A stretch of DNA of 64,000 nucleotides, from positions 2,802,501 through 2,866,500 of the forward strand of contig NC_135559.1 in the NCBI RefSeq assembly GCF_964340395.1, in the 5' to 3' direction. The first letter of the stretch is position 1, and each line of letters starts with the position of its first letter. The position numbers were made by a program, and so were the translations under genes. Under the pieces are notes generated by a model. The model did not search any database, had not been told where the DNA came from, and worked only from the letters and a program-made list of their open reading frames with translations. Of the stretch, positions 12,480-39,119 are shown one piece after another. The stretch is from Glandiceps talaboti. Lineage: Eukaryota > Hemichordata > Enteropneusta > Spengelidae.

Positions 12480-15060
12480 TCCACGGTTCTGTCATGAATT
12501 CGTAATTACTGTGTTTGGATTCAGACATGACACTGTTTATACATGTCGCCAAATACCTAGTTAGAGAAATGAATATGGCTCACATGGGTGTCAAGACAAT
12601 AGATACACTAATATCGTATGTCTGGAGATATCATTCAAGTTAAAGTTTAGTATCCTTTCTTTCTTCTCCATGACGCTCATAATTATGCATGACCTATTGT
12701 TATCTTAAAAGTACATCTCATTTGCGTGACGTGACTTGTAATTTAATTATTGTAACGACCATAGCGTCGTAGAGATTCAGTACTTGGATTTTGACCGTCG
12801 AGCGGTGAGCATATGGACTCTCCAGCTGGCTCTGGCCTTGAAATGGGGCCCCAGGCCGAACTAAGGGCTTTGATGACTAAAGTCTGTGGTTCCAGTTACA
12901 CAACATGCATCGTCTCGTATGCAGTTTATCATTTTACTACAAACCTTGCTGATCTGAAAGATTTGATAGTTCATTGGGTGTGTTGTAGAGCTTCATGTAT
13001 TCTGAGGTTGTGATACACTCGCACTTGCAGTGAAACCGAACATGACACGTCGAATATAGCAGACCAAATTGATTACTTCTGACTGCCTTTTCTCACATAC
13101 CACATGAATGTTTGGGAGGTCCTGGATTAGCATGGATATTTTCAACCATAATTAGAAGAAATAGAATCACCGACAAATTAGTCCAACGCACTGTAGTTGT
13201 CATAGTCTTTGTATCAATAGCATTACCTTTTAGTGTTCCTTGCGACAAAGTGACTGTTCATGACCTCCATCCGACATAGAGCCAAAATCTCTTGATTTAT
13301 ACATGCTGATAGATTTTGAGTGGTGGAGCATCTATCTTGGAATATTAGTGATCCTTTACCTTGGTTTATTGGTGAGTTCAAAATCTAAAGTAAATAATAA
13401 CTTTATTCACGATTAGATTCTCATATATTGTTTGAATTACGTCATTAATCAAGAGATGCTTCATTACAAATAGATGACCTCTCACCTAGATTCATTGAAT
13501 CATTCATCTAGAAGAAATAGTGAACTTTCCACAGAATGTTTAAGATTGAGATTAGAACATGTATGTCATAATGTAAATTTCCACATGTAAGACAAGACAG
13601 TGTCATTCATACCGTTATCTTGTTTATAAATACTACTCTATGTTGTTTAATCGAAACACTTGACATTCGTTAGCTACTAGAGATTTATTAAGTGCAATTA
13701 CAATTATAATATGGGATTAGTGCTAAAATCAACATATTAGTAGATCACGCTGTTGTTAGCTCCTGATTGTAAGTAAGTAGCACAAAGGTAGATTATACGA
13801 TATAGATTGGTAGAATATGCCGAGATTCAAAATATGATATTTCTGGATCGTATCACTACTCCCTCTATAATAAGACGAAAGTTTTAATTAATTATAATTA
13901 AAGTCAATGCATCATAGAATCGTTAAGAGAATAGACATTTGAAATATGGAATTATTTCAACTTTAGACTTTCAACTTTACACACAAAAATCAATTAAAGT
14001 TTACCTTCATTGTTAAAGTAATGATACACTGAGTTATTCATCATTGTAAATCTGATCAAGTATTATGTCTTAGTTTGAAATGTAAAATATTACAGAATAA
14101 GTAAAATCCAAAATCGTTAGTCGTTACGCCGGGATGTCAGAGTCAGTCAGTTCAAAGCCACGTAGGAAGGAAAAAACTAGTTAGGGCGACACTTACAATG
14201 AACCATACTGAGTTGGCACTGAATACATTCTTTCCATGACGGCTGGCCAACCTTGACATTCATCCATCGTCGACACAAACCAAAGTAGAAGAAACCCCGT
14301 CTGTAACTAATTGATTCCGTAAGCTCTCACTCGCAAATAGATTCTCCAATAGCTATTCATAGGATAAAATGAACATGTATTTCTCATGGAGTTACATAGG
14401 AGTTGAAAAGGTTGAACTCTAGTTTTTAATAAACATGGACAGAAAAATATAGTCTAGGAATACATTAATTCCTTACGTACATTCCTGGGCACAGTGCATG
14501 CACTGGCCTACAAACTTTGAAACGAGATTTTGATAGACACAGTACGTTTTACAAGGATTAAATTATGATCATTTGCTCTTTGTCTATTATTTGTTTTGTT
14601 TTCTGATCCCATCATATAGTAACTTACATAAAACTTAACTTTGCAGCTGCTTTACCGTCAATTTAATAAGGCAAAAATAAAAAAATTGATGTTTGCTTCT
14701 AGAATTCTGACAACATGACTTCAGAAGATATGTAGCTATGTGTTTTATTTTATTTTGTTAAAATGTTTGTTGTTAAGAAATTGCTTAGACCCAAAAACGA
14801 GATACTCGTACTCTTTGGTCACAATACTTCTGAGAGAGTTTGATATCGATGAGGTATTAAAGAAGTGAATGGTGACAATTATGTGTGAAGTAGACAAACA
14901 CAACATGCAGACTGTGTAAACCTCAACTTACATTTTTTGAAAGACTCGATTTCTCTGGAATGGGATTTTAAAAAACGAATTGACCAAAGATACTTTAGCA
15001 AGAACATTTCTTAAATTAGGGTCGGTCCGGTTACCGGAAATATCCCTTTTATTCATTTAA
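12480..15060. other. Intergenic, no gene seen
   Basis: Nothing convincing was found. An open frame at 12813-13013 begins in a locally GC-richer patch (MDSPAGSGLEMGPQAEL) but has no supporting splice sites or recognisable motif. Confidence 0.5.
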
Positions 15061-15079
15061 TTATTTTGTCTTTGTAAAC

Positions 15080-15460
15080 ATGATTAGTGATGTTTTTGAG
15101 GTATACGATGTTATTCTATGGCATATAAATTCCCTGCTCTATGAGCAATATAGAATGGAACTCATACCCCAGAGATTTCGTGCCCATCCGTCTGAAGAAA
15201 AAGGTTTTGCTTTATTATCCTCTAAAAACCCTCATGTTGTGTACAAACTGTCAGTGTTTGTGTACAAAGCTTTCAGATGTCGTGACGACTTTACTAAGGA
15301 AGTTGAAACATAATTTGCTGATCTGTATCTTTTCTCCTTTCTCTTTTTCATTATTGTATTAGTCTTTTGTTGTTATGCTCTTATCTCTGAATACTTGTAC
15401 TTCTATTTTTATGTCATGGGCTAAGGCCTAAACACTTGCAATAAACCATATATATAAATT
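15080..15460 (+). pseudogene. LINE 3' end, 5'-truncated
   Basis: The open frame 15080-15313 ends with a segment (GFALLSSKNPHVVYKLSVFV, then YKAFRCRDD) that resembles the terminal helix of LINE reverse transcriptases. The copy at 896-1576 ends in the same style, with a final helix and FRIRDS. The following UTR is pyrimidine-rich and ends TGGGCTAAGGCC and TTGCAATAAACC, a typical LINE polyadenylation end. Confidence 0.55.
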
Positions 15461-15747
15461 CCCCGATTTGCAAGATTCCATTTATTTGACTACGTTGCTA
15501 AGATCTACTAAGGAACTTAAACTCATCAATTTATTTATTCAAAAATATTATATGATTTATATACAGAAACGGTAGTACGGTAGTCAGCAGCACTCGAGTG
15601 ACTGTGTGGAGAAGTTTATTCAAGTTGACGATTCGGAAATATAATTTATGAAATGATTCATTCTAAATTACATGGCGGAATGGAGGCGCTGGGGTGGGCC
15701 CAGGGTGGGGGTGGATTCGCTCTAGAACTCGAACAGCTAGCCATATC

Positions 15748-15763
15748 GCCACCTAGTGGTCAC
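15748..15763 (+). promoter_or_regulatory. CTCF-like site upstream of SPRYD7
   Basis: GCCACCTAGTGGTCAC resembles the CTCF core but carries one extra base in the CCA-C-AG spacing, so it is the weakest site of its type here. It lies 261 bp upstream of the SPRYD7 start codon. Confidence 0.25.
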
Positions 15764-16023
15764 TTTTAATATTTAAGTCCTAAGGCAATGGCTTGCGATG
15801 TGTTCGAATTTATAAATCTCATGATATAATAATGTTTCTGTGCAGTTTTAATAACGATTTTATCTTTTCTAAACGTACGTAAAAACCGAATTCAACAGTC
15901 TATTAAATTATACCCGGTGTTCGCAAACTATACCTACTGCATTTTATTTATTTGTTTGTTCGAATCTGAATCGTATTACACACCCGGCTTTCATTCCTAA
16001 GCCAAGCTCATTTCACATTCGTA

Positions 16024-19000
16024 ATGGCGGCCTGTTTCTGCTGTTTCCGTCGGTGCTGGGCCGGAGCGGGCTTCCAACATGTCCCCTTGAAGGAACTACC
16101 AGCTGTTGTGTTAGATACAGGACATATGGGTAAGTCAAGAACAGTCGAATATCTTTGAAGTTCGTATTTTTGGTCATAGATCGAAGAACGGGATACATTA
16201 CGGTCTGATTGCTTGACACGGCCACGGTCACAGACGTTAGAAACGTCATCACGTCACGATACCGTCGCACGATCCCACATTGTCAATCTGTGTGAATGAA
16301 GTCCCGCACGAACATATGGTACATCATGTCTCAAATATGAACATAATGTTGATTAGAAAAGTTAACCTATGGTGGTATTTTTGTGTCCCATTTTTATGCA
16401 GTGGTAACGCAGAAAGCCGGAAGTAGGCATAGTTTTAAATTCGATTGTCGTTCACGCTCTATTTACACTTTACAGTGTGATTTAGTGTTGATGGTCATAG
16501 AACGTCGTGATGTTCATTGACATCTAAGTCACGACTAATATGACATTACGACCCCCCGAATGTTGTTGTGTCTGTCATTACCAGCATCTTTGATTGTAAT
16601 AAATACATGACGTACGCTAAGCTAAAGTAGTTAAAGTACACAGTCAGCGTCAGCCATGTTTGTATTTTTAGTGGGTACGTTAAAACCCTGCTGCTAATTG
16701 ATTCCTGAACTTAATCAAATTAATAACTTGCTGCCTCTGCATAAATAACTGTGTAATCCGACCTTTTACAGTGTTCATTGTAGAGAATATACAAAGTGAA
16801 TACTGAGATGGGAGAGTTATTAAAGGAACAATAGAATAATCCCTAGTAATTGCAATGTTTCTTTAAAATAAATGTGGGGATGGGTTTTTTTATTTGATCA
16901 CAAAAATATAAGTTGGGAAAATATGACTAATTTCAATGCTGTTCTTTCATCAAATTTTAAATCATATTGCTCAAAATTCTACATTTTTACAGGAAAGGTT
17001 GATCTAACTACTCCAGATGTATTTAATACATGTTTGCACACCTGCAATGATACACGCATACATACATACATACATACATACATACATACATACATACATA
17101 CATACATACATACATACATACACATACATACACACACATACATACATACATACATACACACACATGCATGCATACATACATACATACATACATACACACA
17201 CATACGTAGCATGCACACACACATACATACATACATGCATGCATACATACATACATACATACACACGCACGCACGCACGCACGCTCACACACACACACAC
17301 ACACACAAATTCAATTAATAAAATTCATTATTTTTGATTGACAGGCAATGATGTAGTGATAGTGAAGTCTGGTAGGAGAATATGTGGTACTGGTGCAGCT
17401 CTAGGTAATGCACCTATTGTACAAGACAAGGCTTACTTTGAAATGAAAATACAGTCTACAGGTAGAGTACCAAAACTCTATAAGTCTATATCAAATACAG
17501 ACAAATGCTTTATACACACATGATATAGTCACAAATTTGACCTCCTTCAGCTGAGTAATACAACCTGCATCATTTTATTTTCAAAATGGGTGAGAATGGT
17601 CATATTCCAAATGTATAACAAAACATAGTAATACTAGTTATTGTGTATGCAAGAGTCAACACAATACTGTATACAACATGATTTTCCTACATTTTTGGTG
17701 AATGTGTAATTTGCATGACTAATTTTTAGCATACAAGCTGTTACTATCTCTGTAAATAGTTGTTGAAAAGTGATGTTGTGTACGATCTCATTGATGCTGA
17801 AAACGATGTAGTTAATTTATGGTGACAGCATGTTGTCATTTTAGGTCATGCTAAAATTGGCACAAAAGAATATAATGCATGTGAAAATGAATATATTTGG
17901 ATTCTAGGTTAATGTTAAACATGAAAATATTGTTTCTCACAGTCAGAGTCAAGAAAGTTGTTCAGAAAAATCCCAAATTTTTGTTGAAATTTTGTTAGCA
18001 TCATTAGGGGTGTACTACATGACTATCAGATTTGGCACATGATTGCAGTATATTGAAGTATACCACGATGGTACTGACAAGATAACACTAAAAATTTGGG
18101 ATTAATAATCTGAGCAATATTTTGACTCTGTGAGTATAATAATAATAATACCATAATATACATTGATACAGATCAAATGTGGAAATTGAGATATTGTCAT
18201 CACTTGTGTATTGCCCTGGTATTTAAAGCAGGAGGAAGGAAAAACAGACATTGTTCAGTTGTGTATAAACAGATCATCAGTCTTCCGACATACAGATCTT
18301 GAAAACATTTATTCGAACCAAGTCGTAAGTTGGCAGGTTTGAACCCAGAATGCAGTCATAGGCACCCTAGCTACCCACATGATAGCCACCAACAACCCCA
18401 AATATTTCATACTTAATATAATCCATTCTTGACTGTTTTCAACAGGTGTATGGGGGATGGGACTAGCTACCCACATGATGGCCACCAACAACCCCAAATA
18501 TTTCATACTTAATATAATCCATTCTTGACTGTTTTCAACAGGTGTATGGGGTATGGGACTAGCTACTAGGAAGGCGAATTTAAATGTATTACCTATGGGC
18601 AGTGATTGCGAGAGCTGGGTGCTAAGAGAAGATGGCTCTATTTATCATAACAATGAACTTATACATAAACTAGGAGTTACAGTCAATGAAGGTGATGTCT
18701 TGGTAAGTCTTGTCAGAAACCTTTCTATATGAAATATTGTACCGAATGAAATTGAACAATCTTTGTGTATATTTACGAACGTTTTGCTTACATGGAACAG
18801 AATAATATAGAGTGTTTAAAACTTAAATTATGACTGTCACATGTTCTCCAGAACAAGGTTACAAGGGCTTGTGATTTCTGAGCACATTCTTAATAAAATG
18901 AGATTCCAAACATATGCAAAATGATAACAAATTAGCCACCAGACTTGAGATGTGCTTTTGAGACCTACAACAGGTCTCCGAGTCCTCTATTAAAACTATT

Positions 19001-20667
19001 TAAGGGAACACTGTGTACTAAACTGTACTGTTTTATAGCTTACTTGTATTCCTATAAATCTCACTTTTAGGTTGTGTACATTCAAAATCTATCAGGTGTT
19101 TTTATAAGACTTTTAAATATTGATTTAAACTTGTAAAGTTTGGTTACAAAACTGGTCACTAGAATACAACTGTGATATCAGACCATGGACACTGGAACCT
19201 GTTACAAACAGGGAAAGTAAACATATGAATTGAATTAATACCTCTTGGCTCAGCATGTTGGAACAGAAAAGACTTGTATTACACACCATGGTTAATAGGA
19301 ACAGTTTTATGGCTTCTTTATGTGTATATGAAAGGCCAGGGGAACTGGACATTTGTTTGTGAACATGAACTACTATGTAAAGTGGCCATAAAACTTTTTA
19401 TAAAATGATTGAATGTAATACAAGTCTGTGTACTTCCAACATGCTGTGCCAAGTGTTATTAATCCAATTCAGGTGTTTACTTTCCCTGTTTGTAACAGGT
19501 TCCGTTCGTTCACAGTCTGATGTCAGCAGTTGTAATCATATCCCATCCCACAACCCAAGTGTTTGTGATCGATTAAGTATTTCAAATTCTTTTGCTTGAG
19601 GTCATGACTTGTGCTTTAATCTGTTCAAGAAAACCAGATTATGAATATTATTGCTTAAATAACCCTTTGTTTGCTACTTACATCGATGCAGTTATACTAA
19701 AGATTTATTGGCACATGGAAACATATCCAACAAATTAAACATCTCCAACTTGTCAGTTTTTAAACAGAAATATGATTGGATTTGTTACAGGGTGCTACAT
19801 ATGATCACATAGAGTTTAATTTCTATCTCAATGGTCAGTCCTTACAATGTCCTATCAGTGGAATTAAAGGCACAGTGTATCCTGTACTATATGGTAAGTC
19901 AGTCAGTTTTATACACTGGATATTTGTACACAAAAAACTGAGTTGGGTAAAACAGGATTAAACTTGACTGAATCTTTCTGACTAGTTAGTCACTGCCACT
20001 TTTTTGACATAGTATTGGAACATTGGAAACTAGTTGATGAAGAGGGGGTCTTGGTGCAGCTGACCACTATGACAATTACAGTGCTTCATGACAGTTGTCA
20101 AGTTGTCACTTATGAGAGAACTACACCATAAAAAAATTGTCATTTTTGAAATAAAATAATCAGTTTACAAAGCCTGTCAACCTGAGCAGGTGAAACATTA
20201 CTCTTGCAAAATTAGGAAAGATATTCCTTCATTCAATCTTGTCAAAGTAAATGTCAGAATCGCTAGAGAGACAGAACTTTTTATAGCGAAGAGGAAAAAT
20301 AAACTAGAAATCTGCTCGAACAAGTGGGACAATCTAAGAATCGAGTGACACTTCTGCATTATAGGATTCCAATCACTTTATAGCATTTTATAGCAATGTA
20401 TACCGTGCAATGTAAACCCTTTCTCCTTTTCTTTTCCTTCTTTTTTGTTGTTACTCGACTCTTTTCGAAAATAAAAAAATTAAAATTTAAAAAAAAAAAA
20501 AAAAACATTACTCTTGGTCATGGTACAAGACCCTATTAGTACTAATCATATATTTTGTTTCTCTTGTAGTTGATGAAGGCGCCATATTAGATGTACAGTT
20601 CAGTGAATTCTACCATCCACCACCTCCAGGGTTTGATAAGATTATGTTTGAACAGTCATTGTTATAG
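16024..20667 (+). CDS. SPRYD7: SPRY domain-containing protein 7
   Basis: Five coding exons: 16024-16129, 17345-17461, 18542-18702, 19791-19893, 20570-20667. Phases are consistent and all introns are GT-AG. The product is 194 residues, against 196 for human SPRYD7 (C13orf1/CLLD6). Recognisable blocks in order are HVPLKELPAVVLDT, DVVIVKSGRRICGTG, YFEMKIQSTG, GVWGMGLATRK, YHNNE, YDHIEFNFYLNG, GIKGTVYPVLY, then FSEFYHPPPPGFDKIMFEQ at the C-terminus. Almost the whole protein is a SPRY (B30.2-type) beta-sandwich, a protein-interaction fold; its precise cellular role is not established. The N-terminus is Cys-rich (CFCCFRRC), as in vertebrate orthologues. Intron 2 carries a 96-bp tandem duplication of the exon 3 acceptor, and intron 4 carries a LINE insertion (separate entries). 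PCID2 lies convergently 3.6 kb downstream. I saw no AATAAA near the stop. Confidence 0.97.
17059..17307 (+). repeat. (CATA)n / (CA)n microsatellite in SPRYD7 intron 1
   Basis: Imperfect CATA units mix with CA, CATG, CACG and CACA variants. The repeat ends 37 bp before the exon 2 acceptor. Open frames rich in IHTY or VCMY are artefacts of the repeat. Confidence 0.95.
18367..18558 (+). repeat. 96-bp tandem duplication spanning SPRYD7 exon 3 acceptor
   Basis: Copy A is 18367-18462 and copy B is 18463-18558; they differ at about two positions. Each contains the polypyrimidine tract, the acceptor TTTTCAACAG, and the first 17 bases of exon 3 (GTGTATGGGGNATGGGA). The acceptor in copy A lies exactly 96 bases (32 codons) upstream of the true acceptor. 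Its use would add an in-frame segment that meets TGA before reaching the real exon. Confidence 0.95.
20193..20516 (+). mobile_element. LINE 3' insertion with 14-bp target-site duplication
   Basis: The direct repeat AAACATTACTCTTG occurs at 20193-20206 and 20503-20516. The 296 bp between ends in a pure A tract. The insert is open from its first base to a TGA at 20346-20348, encoding a LINE reverse-transcriptase C-terminus that includes ARETELFIAKRKNKLEI and ends NKWDNLRIE. It is therefore a 5'-truncated copy inserted by target-primed reverse transcription. It lies in SPRYD7 intron 4, in the same orientation as the gene. The intact duplication and open tail suggest a fairly young insertion. Confidence 0.9.
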
Positions 20668-20975
20668 TGTACAGAGGAACAACCCAGTGTTTTTATTTTT
20701 CTATTTTATTCCATGTTATTTAAAACCTTCAAGTATCAGTGAAGAGCAGAAATGTTTTTATATGTTTTAATGATTTGGATTAATTTAATCACATTTAGAA
20801 TCAGTAATTGAGATTATGATTTTGAAAGCCGTGTTTTATTTCTCTAAAGTTACAAAAATGGAAAAAGAAAGAATAGTATGAACATGTAGTGATAGGTGAG
20901 TCTGGCATCATTCTGCAGTACCATCTTTTGTATACAGTGGTATCAAACATTAACTATGGTGGCTTGTGAACAGCG

Positions 20976-20989
20976 CCACCAGGTGGCAG
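20976..20989 (+). promoter_or_regulatory. CTCF-like motif downstream of SPRYD7
   Basis: CCACCAGGTGGCAG fits the CTCF core consensus well. It lies 309 bp after the SPRYD7 stop, in the interval between convergent SPRYD7 and PCID2. Binding is an inference. Confidence 0.45.
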
Positions 20990-20999
20990 TGTTAGTAAT

Positions 21000-22150
21000 G
21001 CAGCCAAGATAAGCACTTGTTACTTCACTGGAAACCAGTAAATAGAGATGTGCCTTGTTCAGGTGTCCAGACATAAAACCTTTGTGTCCATCCTGAACAA
21101 CGATAACAAGGGTGTCAAGCCAATTTGTGCTGTGTAGATGAAATGAAAACCATACTGCAAACCACTATATTTCATGTAAAAAATATAACACAGCCACAAG
21201 ACTCCGATTCTCACTTGCTGATCTCATACTGACATGCATAGTAGGTGTTTGTAACCACTGAACCCTCATGTGAAAACATTCTAGACTCAACGGTGTTTTT
21301 TAACCTTACATGTGTGCTAAATGAAGCAAGATATTATGAAGGGATGGGGCATTGGATGTCTTTTAGTTGACTTTAGTTAATTATTCATTCCCAAGTATTA
21401 TGTTAACACATCATTTGCCAAGTTTTGCATCTCAGATATTTGCTGAAATGATATGTTACTGACTGTACATATAAGTTATTGGATTATCAACTCAAAAAAA
21501 TGACTTCTTGCATATATATTAACCAGTAATATTTATATATACATGTATATATGTGTTTGTATGTTTAGATCGCATGTAGTCTTTAATCAATGATAGGGCG
21601 CCCTCACACATTAGTCAAACCGTTTAACTGGAGAACAGGATATATACAGAGCAGGTCACTAAGGGCAGAGCAATATGACGCATTTCACAACCTAGATGCT
21701 AGTGAGTTAGGTTATTGCTGTACTAATAATTCTAACTATGTAAAAGAGATAAGAAAATTAATTTTGGCTCCGGCTAGGCTAACCTGTCATTTCAAATATA
21801 GATGTAGGTGTATAGAATTTTGTATAATATGCCTCTTATGAATATCGCTTTGTAAGAATAGTGTTAACTTAAAAATTTTGATATGTTGTAGAATTTGCCA
21901 GTATTTTCTAACAATGTATGTTAATTTTATATATGATGGCTATAAATGTAGGTTAGTTTAGATGTCTTATTGAAGGAACAATTACTGTCGACTACCATTG
22001 CCTGAACTCAGATTCTGATTTTATTCAGAAAATTTAGGAATGATTTCATATTTTTGAAATATTTAATATTTATTTATAAACTTCCAATACCATGACTTGT
22101 GATAAACATGGTATTTGCATACACTGTTGGTGTGCATGTTGATTGTTCAG
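21000..22150. other. Intergenic, no gene seen
   Basis: This is the SPRYD7 3' UTR and spacer. An open frame at 21590-21841 has no recognisable motif. Confidence 0.5.
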
Positions 22151-22329
22151 TTGACATCAGATTCAGATTCAGTCTTGTACTCATGAAAATCTGAATCTAA
22201 ATCTGAAGCCATGTGCATCATATTCACAATAATTCGTAGAGGTCGTTTATGACTAGATAAACTATTATCAGTCTGTGCATGTAGATGAAAATATATGTAT
22301 ATAGAAATATATAGATAAGAAAGAAACAA

Positions 22330-22560
22330 AGAAACGTGACCAAAGAAAGAGAAAACATGATGTAGGCAGAGGGACCAAAAACAGGCATGAATATGGAAAA
22401 ACACCAACAGGTAATAACCAAATATGGAAAAATAAGTACAGGTAGTGTCCAAATAAGGATAACTTAGACATGATTTGTGACTAAATAAGGAGAAGTTAGG
22501 CACAATAGGTGACCAAATAAGGAGACGTTAGGCATAATTAGTTACCAAATAAGGAGAAAA
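22330..22560 (-). repeat. Degenerate ~38-bp tandem repeat
   Basis: About six diverged copies of a unit around GTGACCAAATAAGGAGAAGT and TAGGCATAAT are present; the three at 22480-22560 are the best conserved. A related phrase, GTCCAAATAAGGAA, recurs at 23351. The minus-strand open frames here come from this repeat. Confidence 0.75.
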
Positions 22561-23543
22561 CTGACATCAGAAGCATTTCAAGTGGGGAAGAAAGACAGGA
22601 AAGTGTGTGCTAGTGAAAACTGTGGCTTCCAGCATTATATAAATATAGATGTATTAAACTCACAGCAAATGTTACAATATCATTATACTTGTCTATGTGA
22701 GACTGTTGTGCCTTTTTCTAATTTTTGTCATTCTACGTTATCTGTTTTGTAATGTATATATTATATATTATGCATAAACATGTTTTCCACATAAAGGCTT
22801 TAAAGTGTCAAACTTTCAAGAAGTTGTTATCCTTGTCAATAGAGAGGTTTAGATACACGTCAGAACGTGTATGTGTTCGGAAGCATTATCGTGCAGGCAT
22901 ACACGTATCCACGTTCAGAATACAAACAAGAAAAACATTGGAATGTGCACATGCGCATTGGCATCTTCTTTCCAGAAGGCCACACACATGACTTGGTTTT
23001 CTAAACATGTCGTTATTTGTCAGTATTTTTGCCATTTTTCCCTACAACTACCCAAATGGAAAAATGAACAATTACTTTACAGTTATGCTTCAGAACTTTG
23101 ATATAAAAATATATTTAATTGAAGAAAAATGGCAAACCTTAACACATATTTACAGTTACGTGTAGACCGCCATTATGACATAGCATCGTCTGATACAGAA
23201 CACATGGGTTGCTTCAGATCACATGACTAGCACGCTACACTTATAAAACACATGTAAATACATGCATCTAAACCTCTCTAATATGAGAATATGAGTGTAA
23301 CTGTGAATCAATGTTATTCATTGGGCATTATCATTTCCTGTACTCCCTATGTCCAAATAAGGAATCTGGTATGCCATACAGAATGTTGGTGCTGATTGTA
23401 TATTGTCCTAAAAGGAAAGGAGTGACGGTATAAGTATGCCAGTCAACAATGACAATTCACACATGCCTATAGTGCCCTGCCATACATTTTCTCTATATGT
23501 TTCGACCCTAGATATTTTGGCACTACTTTGGACGTATCAGCAC

Positions 23544-23704
23544 CAGTGTGACCTCTAAGCCAATTTGACACACTGACGCACACAATTTCTAGTGACGCAC
23601 CAAAATGTAGTGTTCTCTTTCTATGTGGTGACTCACAAGAAAAGCCAGTTTTTATCATTTTGACTGACAACAACAAAATTTGGCAATCATTAGAGGGCAC
23701 ACTG
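23544..23704. mobile_element. hAT-type MITE with 8-bp target-site duplication
   Basis: Terminal inverted repeats CAGTGTGACCTCTAA (left) and TTAGAGGGCACACTG (right) enclose 161 bp and are flanked by the direct repeat ATCAGCAC on both sides. A CAGTG terminus and 8-bp duplication are diagnostic of the hAT superfamily. There is no ORF, so the copy is non-autonomous. Two related copies lie at 35500-35625 and 36719-36859. Confidence 0.85.
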
Positions 23705-23803
23705 ATCAGCACCACTAGCCAAGACAAATTGACACTATTAATTAAATGTTGTGGCTATTCTTTCCTAAACAAACCCTGACCCCAACAGTAATTTGTTGAA
23801 ACA

Positions 23804-23809
23804 TTTATT
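23804..23809 (-). terminator. Probable PCID2 polyadenylation signal
   Basis: AATAAA on the minus strand lies 458 bp beyond the PCID2 stop codon. Another AATAAA on this strand closer to the stop was not seen. Confidence 0.4.
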
Positions 23810-24174
23810 TCAAAATAAACAAAATGTGACAATAAATGGAATGTCATTGTGGATAGTATAAATCTATTGAATACAAAATGACAAAGGAAACTAAACTGTA
23901 CAAACATACTTTTCAAAATAATTTTACTGCTAACAGTAACGAGACAGCTCACAAAAACTTCTGAGGGTTTTGATATTTTCGAATTTACTGGTCTCAATTG
24001 AGAATTACTTTATTCTGAGAATTTACAAATATTCTGATGTAATCAGTTTGAACGAAAGGAAATTGTCAGTTGTTTCACTCAGTACCCATCAGTTGAAGGT
24101 ATTATATACGGGCAAGTGGAAACAATGTCTTTCATGGTACCTCTTGCTCACCATTAAACAGTAAAATGAAGGTG

Positions 24175-24188
24175 CCACTAGAGGGCGC
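24175..24188 (+). promoter_or_regulatory. CTCF-like motif in the PCID2 3' UTR
   Basis: CCACTAGAGGGCGC is a full match to the CTCF core consensus CCASYAGRKGGCRS. It lies 79 bp beyond the PCID2 stop and has the same orientation as the motif at 20976. Confidence 0.5.
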
Positions 24189-24266
24189 TGTTTACAGCTG
24201 TGGTATTCCAGCAATAAACTGATACAAGTACTGGCAGTGAGAATGTTAAGATGACTGTCTCTGTCA

Positions 24267-33367
<9,101 letters not shown>

Positions 33368-33970
33368 TTTGAATGTGTAATCTCGGAAACCCCGGACCAA
33401 ACCACCTTAACATGGGATATATTAGGTATTAAAAGGAGGGACAAAAGTCTAAGGCTCTGTCACGCAATTTCCTATCTTTTGGTGATTTTGATACTTTGAT
33501 ATTTCTGTATAGATGATACAAAAAAAGTCAGTCAGTTGTTCATAAACGTGAGAAATCCATAAAACTAGAAATTCTTTCCGGACTTGTGTTCGGCTTGTGT
33601 TGTATCACAAATGGGATAAGCACGAGCCACGTAGACTTCCCCCAAGGGCGTGGTGCACGGAAGAAATATGTATTCTTCCGCTAACACATATAAGAAATCT
33701 TCCAACTTTTAGCCGTAATCCTGTTATAAATGGTAAAGAAATATTCAGTTAATCATAACATGTAATTTTATTGTAAATCAAAATAATGGAAGTTCTGTAC
33801 TTTTGGTCTGATAATAAATTTGGAACTATGTTACGTGGATGGATAAAGGATATCAGCTACGTGTGTAGTTTCACTTCCTTTCTGACGACACAGAAGATCG
33901 CGTCAATACGTATTGTAGCTGACTTCATTGAAAAATTACTGTTTTCTGACATTTTTAAGTTTCTAGAGTC
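33368..33970. promoter_or_regulatory. Bidirectional promoter region of PCID2 and SERP
   Basis: 603 bp separate the divergent start codons. The interval has more CpG than its surroundings and several ETS-type cores (TTTCCGGAC at 33573, CACGGAAGAA near 33656, TTCTTCCGC near 33674), which are common in shared housekeeping promoters. No TATA box is convincing in either direction. Confidence 0.5.
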
Positions 33971-38828
<4,858 letters not shown>

Positions 38829-39113
38829 GATACCATGGTATTCTTACTTGGAGGGAATCTGTTGGAAAATGACTCACTTTGACCAGACTTTGTCTTAAGC
38901 CTAATCCTGAAAAAGATGACGCTGTGGAACAAGTACAACTTAGTCACAGAAGTGTGGTGTTTGGACAGAAGATCGACAAACCAGTGTGCTTTTTATCATC
39001 ACCGCCAGTCCAATTTGATGATGTTTTAAATCACTTTCTGTCTTTTCTCCACTTTTCTGTCTAGTTCTCTCTCATAATAAGATATATATTTCATTGTACA
39101 AAAAAGGATTATT

Positions 39114-39119
39114 AATAAA
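39114..39119 (+). terminator. Probable SERP polyadenylation signal
   Basis: AATAAA lies 286 bp beyond the SERP stop codon, in an A-rich context, and is the first such hexamer downstream on this strand. Confidence 0.5.

Noticed and set aside
12813-13013. Possible first exon (MDSPAGSGLEMGPQAEL)
   Set aside because: GC-richer start, but no donor in a suitable position and no recognisable downstream exon; too weak to call.
16872-17337. Histidine/tyrosine-rich frame of 148 codons and minus-strand cysteine-rich frames
   Set aside because: CATA/CA repeat artefact inside SPRYD7 intron 1.
22147-22503. 118-codon hydrophobic minus-strand frame
   Set aside because: Overlaps the degenerate ~38-bp tandem repeat; hydrophobicity follows from the AT-rich unit.
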